A DNA stretch of 18,270 nucleotides, taken from positions 679,251 through 697,520 of the forward strand of contig NW_003116447.1 in NCBI RefSeq assembly GCF_000003605.2, in the 5' to 3' direction. Each line of letters starts with the position of its first letter. Within the stretch, counting starts at the first letter, position 1. This document shows positions 8,001-17,000 of this stretch, one piece after another. The notes under the pieces are model-generated. The model was not told where the DNA came from. It did no database searches and saw only the letters and a list, made by a program, of their open reading frames with translations. Made by a program: the position numbers and the translations under genes. Origin of the DNA: Saccoglossus kowalevskii (lineage: Eukaryota > Hemichordata > Enteropneusta > Harrimaniidae).

Positions 8001-11000
8001 GCTTTCTTGTGACTCTGATGGAGTTTGACTGTTTGAGATTGACTCAGATTTCTTGCATTCAACCGTTTTCTTCTCATTCTCTGACTGTTCTCGACGTCTT
8101 CTAAATGCGTAATTTACTACATTTTGAATTCTATTCACACATGCAGCTACGTAACCTTGATAATAAAAATAATGTTCCAATAATAAATTGCATATGCAAA
8201 TAAACAAACAAATATTACAACATGAAATTCACTCATGCAATCATGGCATTGCCTCGTCACTGCAGAGAGACATTCTACCTACCACACCACACCACACACA
8301 TTAATTAAGATAGGAACAAAAGAAAACAGTATCCATGTACATGTTCCACATTTTCCTTGCAACTATCAGCATAGCTATTTTTGTAGAATATAAAAACATA
8401 AATTTGAATAAACTACCTTAATTTTATAATCTAAATATTTGGCAAAAATATCAAAAATATCTAGTGCTTGTTTTTCAATTTCTAGCCATATTTATGTAGA
8501 ACAGGATCACGCATGTACCATATAGGACTTGTGTCTGATTATTTATCTCAATACATTGGTGTATTACCCGAGTGACTTTTGGCACTTCTTTCTACATCTG
8601 ATGATGGTTCTGATATTTTCTTCTCATTGAAGTGTTCTCTAGATAATCTGTTATCTATAGATATGGGTCTTTCTTGTTTGGCTAACTAGAAATAGTTATC
8701 AAATGCAATGTAGTCAATACAATATATAGGCTTCAAGACATGGGTCAATAAACAGCTTCAAAATAAAATTCCCCAATATATACAGTCTGTATTGTATTTT
8801 CCTACAATTGCTTGCAATTGCACATTATTGACCTTCATTTTGGCCAATAGCACTTGTTCCCAGTACTAAACTTTACTCTTGTTTGAGTGTTGGTTTCTAT
8901 TTTGGTGAATATTACTTGATCCTACTATAACTTTCAATTTGGGTTCACTTTTGAACTTTCATCCAACAGCACCAGCCTACAGAATTGGCCATAACTAAGG
9001 CCGATAACATTTTTTGGCTTTTACATTTACATGTAAGTCAATAGTACTTAGTCAGATATCCAGTGGTGTTACACAAAATAAAAGCTGTATAATCACATGA
9101 CAATATTAAAATGAAGTTTTGAATGTTACCTTTAATGAAGCTCCTTTGAGAATCATAGCTATCTGCTCTAAATTAAAAACTCTTTCTTCTGGTGAAACGG
9201 CCAAATTCGATTGCAAAACTTCATTATATGGTTTTGGGAGGACTTTGTTTTCATCATCCATAGCATATAAAACTTTATTCTCCTTTAATAATTTGCGTTT
9301 TATAGTGAGAGGAAGCGTTTCCCCCCAAGGAACGTCTCCTGTTGGTGAATTAGAGAAAATGTTGTTATGCTGGAAAATTAGAACATTCGGAGAACGTACG
9401 TAAATAGCAAGAATATAGACTTCTTTTTCTATATTTAAATGCATATATACATAGCTTCAAAGTTTTGTTTTAAAAATGAGATATTATTTATTAGAAGCAA
9501 TAATGTACATATTATATTAAAAAAAAGAAAGATGACCCCAAAAAATCGCTACCCAGATTGTTTAGTTACATAGTAGTACATATCAGTGCACACATAAAAT
9601 TCAACATTTGCAAATAAACACATTACATTGAACTTTTGCAAATAAACACATTACATTCAACATTTACAAATAAGCAAATTACATTCAACATTTGCAAATA
9701 AACACATAACACATAACATTCAACATTTACATTACCTGTAAATATCTCCCACAGAACTGTGGAAAAACTATAAATATCAGACTCAACACTTGGTGGTTCT
9801 CCTGCCATCAGTTCTGGTGCCATCCAGTTGTATGTGGACATTGGAGATATTAAATGTCTAACTTTGCTTCTTTTCTGGTTTCCAGAATCAAAGTCCCTAC
9901 AAAGTAAAGTTATTATCCAGTATTAGTATAGGTAATTGTACGGGTTTTTCGGGCCTTCGGTCGAGTGAGGTTTATAACAATTCTACGCACAACAGTGAAG
10001 TTTAGAATTGTAAACCTGTGAGAACCCGTTTAAATACCGACTTATACCACGAAATAAGAGGAAACAGGAATACAAATAAAAAAATATCCACGGTTTTGCG
10101 ATGTTATTCGGTGGTCGACCAATACGGATCAGCATATGAATTAGCCATCGCCCTACATCTGGGTATGCATATATTTTTTTCTGATTGGTACTTAATGATG
10201 TAATCATTGGTGCTTAATGATGTAATGCAATGATCTGATTGGTCGACAGACTGACTACACATACCCAGGAGGATCAGTGGGGCAAAACACGAGCGTGTCA
10301 TTCATTCCCACTCCGGCATTACTTCAGCATGGACACTTATTCAGATGTCTTCCACTCTGAGTATACTCCCGAAATTGAAAACGTTCGCCAGTATAGTGAT
10401 CCAAAAAATCCACGTTGTGTGATAAAACTACTGACAAAGTACTTGAATTGTCTACCCCCATCTAATCTATTTTACCTACGCTCCTGTGTGAGCAAGGGTG
10501 GGACATTGCAATACTCTAAGCAAAAGATCGGGATTAAGACTCTACGCCAATATTCGTCGAAAATGTGTGATCTGGCAGGCATAACAGGATACCACACAGG
10601 TCATTCTGGCAAGGTTAGTATGTGTTAGAATTGCAATCACGTTCATTAGTAAGTTAATAATACACGCTTGTTCGTCTTTTTTGTTGTACGAGGCAATAGA
10701 ATATTAAGTTTTGGTAATTATGCACGTGAATTGCGAGCTTGAAATGCTGACTCTTTTGTTATTTATTAATGTATAACTGATTAAATTTTATGTTATTTCG
10801 AGGTTACAGCAGCCACTTCGATGAGCAACTTATCAAAGAAAGCACCGGGCACCGCTCTGATGATGGTCTGCGCACATACAAGCGAACCAGCACTTCACTG
10901 CAGAAAACAGTGTATGATGTTCTGCAACTGCCAAATCCAGTGGTTGAACCTGGCATCAAGGACCAAAAAGAACGCGTGTCATCACCTCATCGTACGCAAC

Positions 11001-14000
11001 CAATAGTGACCACCATTCAAAGTCTATGTAGAGTTTCCTTTCAAGGCATTTCTATTCAAATTCAACATGGCGATAAAAAAGTAAATATTATGTCGTAATT
11101 TTGTACTGATTAATTCATTAAAAGCAGGTGCTTTAAAGCACCTTCTATCTGTCTTGAATATTTCATTGACTGAAGTGGTTTTACGTATCATATGTAAATT
11201 AGTAAACCTTCACGGTTACATTGATATTCAAATTATAAACCTTACAGTTTTATTCACATGTTAATTAAGTCTATTCATAAAACCGTAAGGTTTAATAATT
11301 TGAATATCAATGTAACCGTAAAGGTTTACTAATCTGCATAAGAACAACAGGTGTTACAGTAATAAATGAACGCCGAGAACAATGGTACACGTGACCTAGA
11401 GTGGTATAATTTTTAACAAGCAGCCTCTTGGCTGAGATAGCTCCGCTGTTAGCAATGCACATTTCGATTAAAGAACAGAAGATATCATTAGAAAATGAAC
11501 AATATGCATAGTATCAATGCAATGGGACTTGCTGTTTTCAACAAGAATTCAAAAATATCATTTTTGACCATAGAAGAAAATATCACTTTTTACCAAAAAT
11601 GACAATAATATTCATCAAAATTAGAGAATTGAAGATATCATCATGAAATGAACAAATTTGAGAGTGGTCCATATGTAGTATCTATATATGTAATATCAAA
11701 GCAATTGGACTTGCGGTTTCTAACAAGAAGTTGAAAATATCACTTTTACCAAAAATGACAAAAATATTCACCAAATTTAGAGAATTAAAGATACCATTAC
11801 AAAATGAACAAATCTGAGAGGTCCACATGTAGTACCTATATATATAATATCAAAGCAATAGGTGATTTTCCGAACAATTGCGAGATCTCGCGAGATGCAT
11901 GAAAGACGCGCGTCTCACGTCTGCCGCAAAAATCGAACAATTTGATTTTGAACTTGAATTTCTTTATTTCGCAGCTTACATTGACCGGCCGATCTTCGAC
12001 AGAGGAATATTGCTTCTGAATACCCTCACTTAATCAAAATTGCCTATCATCAAATGTGGACAGCACATTATTAAGCATGGAAATGTCCCCGAAATACTTT
12101 CGCGTTTGTCGAATCCCACGCGATGTTTGACGCGACTACGACGCTATGACCTTTGTTTGTCCTGTTTCTACGTTCGATTTCACGCATAACGCGTGATTCT
12201 CGCAGTGTACGGAAAATAGTCTATTGGACTTGTCGTTTTTAACAAGAAGTCGAAAATATCACTTATTACCAAAAATGACAAAAATATTCACCAAAATTAG
12301 AAAATTAAAGATATCATTATGAAATGAACAAATTTGAGAGTGGTCCACATGTAGTACCTATATATGTAATATCAAAGCAATTGGACTTGTGTTTTTTAAC
12401 AAGAAGTCGAAAGTATCACTTTTTACCAAAATGACAAAAATATTCACCAAAATTAAAGAATTGAAGATATCATTACAAAATGAACAAATCTGAGAGAGAT
12501 CCACATGTAGTACCTATATATGTAATATCAAAGCAATTGGACTTGCGGTTTTTAACAAGAAGTCGAAAATATCACTTTTTACCAAAAATGACAAAAATAT
12601 TCACCAAAATTAAAGAATTGAAGATATGATCATGAAATGAACAAATCTGAGAGAGGTCTACCCAAGGTACATATACACCAAGTATCAAAGCATTCAGACT
12701 TGTAGTTTTCAAGAAGAAATCGAAAATGTAAAACATTAACACGGACGACAGACGACGGACGACGGACACCGGACGACGACGAACAATCACTCATATGATA
12801 AGCTCCGCTCGACAAAGTCGACAGCAGAGCTAAAAATCATTTACTTGCATAAATCAGTCTTTTTTTACTAATGTACAGAAATGTTAATATAAAGGTACAT
12901 TACCTCTCAACCATGAATTCTAGATTTCCTAGCTTAGCTATGCTAGTATGAGTAAGATGAATACTGTGAGAAGATATATTACAGTGAAAGTAACCCATAC
13001 TGTGTAAATATATCAGTGCTTCACAAATCTGAAACAATAATTCACACCCAGTACCTATTGACATTGCCCTGCAAATCTAAAATAAAGCAAAAATATTAAA
13101 TGATTTTTGAGGTTTATTTACAGTATAATGTTTCTTTATTGATGTTTTTGACATTTGTGGGATATGAATATGGGTGGTAAATATTAAAATAGTGAATTTA
13201 TGTAATTTATTTATACCTCGTGATGATGGAGTTGATAGAAGAGAGTTCCTAAGTCAGCTCTTTCAAAGACTAACCACATAGAATCTAAATTGTCAGTGTT
13301 ACATATACCCATTAACAGCAGTAGACTGGGATGCCGTAATTGACTGAAATGATAAAAACTCACCAGTCGGTATGGTCATGTGGTATTTATTACTGGAATT
13401 TAAAACATAAAACAAGCACCACACATAAAACAAAACAAAAATGTGCTTTCCAGACAAAGACGCTTTTTATTTAATATGCAAATTGTGCTAATGCTTTATT
13501 CCAACCTCAGATAAAGCAGGGAATGTAAAGTTTAGTGGCTGTTGACTAAACAGTGGATAAACCACTTGGACATAGCAATGTAATTCTGTATATTATGAAT
13601 TTAAAAACTAATGTTAGAATAGGTCATTTAGATTGTTGATAGGTGAGGCTTGCATTATTGTAATCACATTTTAATGAACTGATTTTTATTTGCAACTAAT
13701 TCAAGTTGGTAAATGATTGGCGAGATATCTGAGTAAAACGAAAATTACGCAAAAAAAAATGTGTTGTACATTTTGATGTTTCTGGTACTGAAATAAAATA
13801 TCATTCAAATTACCATAGGAAATCTTTCTCATTGATGAGAAGATCTATGAAGGGTTTCTCATCTGGTACATCACTGGTTAGCTTCTTTATTGTTACTTTG
13901 TTGAATCCCCATTTAAAACTAAAGAAAAAAAAAAGGAATATATTATATGGAAATTACATCTTAGTCTGTGTGAGCATTAAGACCAAGAGAGCCCATACAA

Positions 14001-17000
14001 TTGTAATATGACAGTTGTTAGATGTTTTATGTGAAAAATAATCACAATATTTTGGATTAAAGCACATCAAATGGTTTCAATATTCTTAACTAACAAGACA
14101 GCCCAGGCTAGAAATTGTTTTTGTATGCTTTTAAACTTGTGACATACGCATCATATAATGCGTTGGCCATCTACAGACCTACCATACTTTCAACACTTCG
14201 AACAGACCAAAATAATCAGATCAATGTGTGAAATGTCATTAAACTGACCAGCATCTATCATATTTTAATAATCAGATCATAAAGTAAATTGATGCGCATA
14301 TATGGGGGCTTTCATAAATCCGGAAATCCCTGTGCCACCCATGCAATTCTGACAATTGATTGCTCCAAATGCATATAGACTCAAGTATGAACGAAACCCA
14401 AAAAATATCTAGTAATATTTTCTTTTGCTGTACTTGTCTGAATGGCACTTGATCAGCACTGTGTTATTTGTTGCACTGTATTTTCAACACAGTGTAAATA
14501 CATATATAATACATTTTTATTATATATTAATACCATCATGTAGCTACTGTTACAGAGCCAATTTTTGTCAAAACCGGTAGACCAGCATTAAATTCTGTTC
14601 TAGAAACTGGAACATTGTATACTATGCATTCTGTGCAAAATCATGAGGTGTACCAGCCTGCATTCAATAAAGATTCACCTTTAATTTGTTTCACTATAGA
14701 CCATTGTTGAGGGTATAAGCTGTAATCAATTGTTTGTATTTTTCGTAATAATGTAATTTTAATAAATAAAAACCGTAAATTCGTAGACATGGGCAAGATG
14801 TAACATGTAATCAGTTCGTAATTTGTACAAAGATATTATTTTTCTGTAAGCGTATAAAGCATTTTACAAATTAAATGTTGTCATTTGTACGCAATTTCCA
14901 GTTTTGATTCTTAAACACAAAATATCAAAAATATTTGATATCTGATTATGATTTTCAAAGAAGCTGATTTGGTAATTTTTTATCTACCAGAAATGTACCA
15001 TGTATGCTATCTAATGTTTTTGTAATCAATTATTTTCACTCTAAAAATTCAACCACTTCAAAATTTCAGCGTAATTTTGTTATTCTAAAAACAATTTTTC
15101 AAAAAATAAATATTTAAAAGTGGTCAAATTTGTAATACGTAATAAATACCTTTCCATGGCAAAAAGTCGAGTTGTTTGGTAACTGATAGATTGTAGATCT
15201 GGTTTAAGAGCAACTTCTGCGATATACGGGACATAAGCCAGAGAACCAGCATGCGACAGAGATGGCATATAAACCTGTAAGTCAACGCAAGACAATCACT
15301 TTTAATCTCTGTAAATCTTTTACATTAAAGTCTCTATTCAAATCACTATATAGACATGTTGCATGGGACCATACTAAACGCAGCGCATCATGCAGACCAC
15401 CATGTAAACCAAAAGTAACATCGTGGTTCACAATTGAAGCTTCAATAAAACAGTTTTGCAGCACATTAAAAAAAATGCTATTTTGCACGATAGAATTTAG
15501 TATTTTCCCCTAAAATAGGTGAACTTCCTTCTTGACAATTCTGACTGATTATTTTGTATAGTTTAAGCTTTCAGAAAATATATTTATACTCTGAAATAAT
15601 CTGATCAACTCCCTGAATTTCAAATACTAAACTCACTTTACCAAAGCCTAGGCTATGTATACTTGACTCCCTTGTACTCAGTGGCTGACTGTGGCTTGTC
15701 CGTTTGATTAATCCCTTTCCATTTTTGTCATCTTTAATAGTTGAAAGTTTATCGTAGACACTATTTTTGTTTTCCAACAGTAAATCCTGACCACTTTTAG
15801 TCATGGCGTACATCCGAGCTGTTTCTATGTACTCTAGTATTTGTTGTGATTTCTTTGGATTCTGGATCATTGTACACCAATCATTGGGAGCAAAGCCATG
15901 CTTGTCATGAAGACGAAGATCTCCGCCTGCCTCAATGAGTCTACACAGTATCTTTGGGTTGCCGCTAGCACATGCGCCGTGTACGGGTGTATACAGCTTC
16001 TCATCACACCGACTAAATAAATATTAATAGAATTATATGAAATAATAGTAATGTATTAAGTCAGTGTGTAGCCAGTATGTGAATGTTCAAACATTTGTAA
16101 AATGATCTAATCTGGGGATGATCAAATATAAGAGTAGAATGATCACTATGCTGTCAGATCTCTAAATTAATATGCAAAAGATGTTTCTGTTAATATTCCA
16201 TAACATGGCGAGCAATACAACGTGCTATATGAAAATAATGAAAACCAACAAAATGTGAGTTTATATTTGTGTGGTATATACACTCTAAAACAAAATTGCC
16301 AATATATTGCATACATTACATCCATCACTAATGATATTCCATATTAAATATCAAACTACAAGTTACTGCGCCCTCGCTGACGGATTCATGTGGTGTAGAT
16401 ATATGCATGTTTGTGTTGAAGTTAATCCACCAGTGAGGGCATAGTAACTTGTAGTGAGCACGTATGACTGGAGTAATCACTTACTAGTTTGGATCAGCTC
16501 CATATTTAAGGAGAAGTTCCACAATACGTTCCTTTCCAGAATAACATGCGATAAACAGAGGGGTCTGGTGTTGATCATTGCTATAATCCACTGGTATTCC
16601 TAGAAGCAAATGTTACACATTACTGTAAAATGACTAATTTTCACTGGGTTTAAATTTCACTGATTTACCATTTCAGGCATATTCAGTGGGTTTTAAATTC
16701 ACTGTTTTATCATTTAGATAATGTGTTCTATGCTAAATTTTACATATTCACTGGGTTTTAATTTAGCGCATTTTCCAGTCCACGAAATAAGCTAAATTAA
16801 AACCCAGTGAATACAGTAATTACCCCCTTTACAGTATATGTTATTTGTCACTGCAGACTGATATATCTTGCTTTCAGAATACTTCATATATTACTGGTAT
16901 ATAGCTATGGGAAAAAAAAAATTAGGCAAGGATATATACCAACTACTTTGCTGATGGAATTGATTCAATAAATCTTCTTTCCTTTCAGTCATTTAAATGC

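Larger units (their letters stand above)
11411..12835. mobile_element. Non-autonomous repeat element with 156-bp tandem units
   Basis: The core is a tandem array. The landmark ttggac or its variant recurs at 11705, 12224, 12381, 12537 and 12693, giving periods of 156-157 bp, with a diverged copy before at 11523. The right end is a GGACGAC-rich stretch (about 12742-12780), then a hairpin (12801-12831) and ctaaaaat. The left end at about 11411 has a related ttttta and agctccgctgtta signal, so the ends may be imperfect inverted repeats. The composite resembles hairpin-ended repeats common in marine invertebrates. No coding frame is supported. Confidence 0.7.
9897..12903 (-). other. TEX14-like intron 8, 3 kb, transposon-rich
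   Basis: The largest intron, splitting the kinase fold between DFG-like and APE segments. It contains the recombinase fossil, a foldback MITE and the 156-bp array with its nested MITE, described separately. No TEX14 exon is missing: residues join in frame across it (codon AG|G). Confidence 0.8.

Noticed and set aside
10018-10301. Several open frames on both strands around 10.0-10.3 kb
   Set aside because: Overlapping, mutually exclusive, and located in inverted-repeat sequence.
11460-12740. Possible CRISPR-like array because of regular repeats
   Set aside because: The whole 156-bp unit is repeated with no unique spacers, and the DNA is eukaryotic.
12572-12815. Minus-strand open frames rich in Arg/Ser
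   Set aside because: They translate the GGACGAC tract and the 156-bp repeat. Repeat-derived.
15262-15513. + strand open frame overlapping an exon edge
   Set aside because: It runs from the shadow of exon 15150-15274 into an intron, with no protein features.
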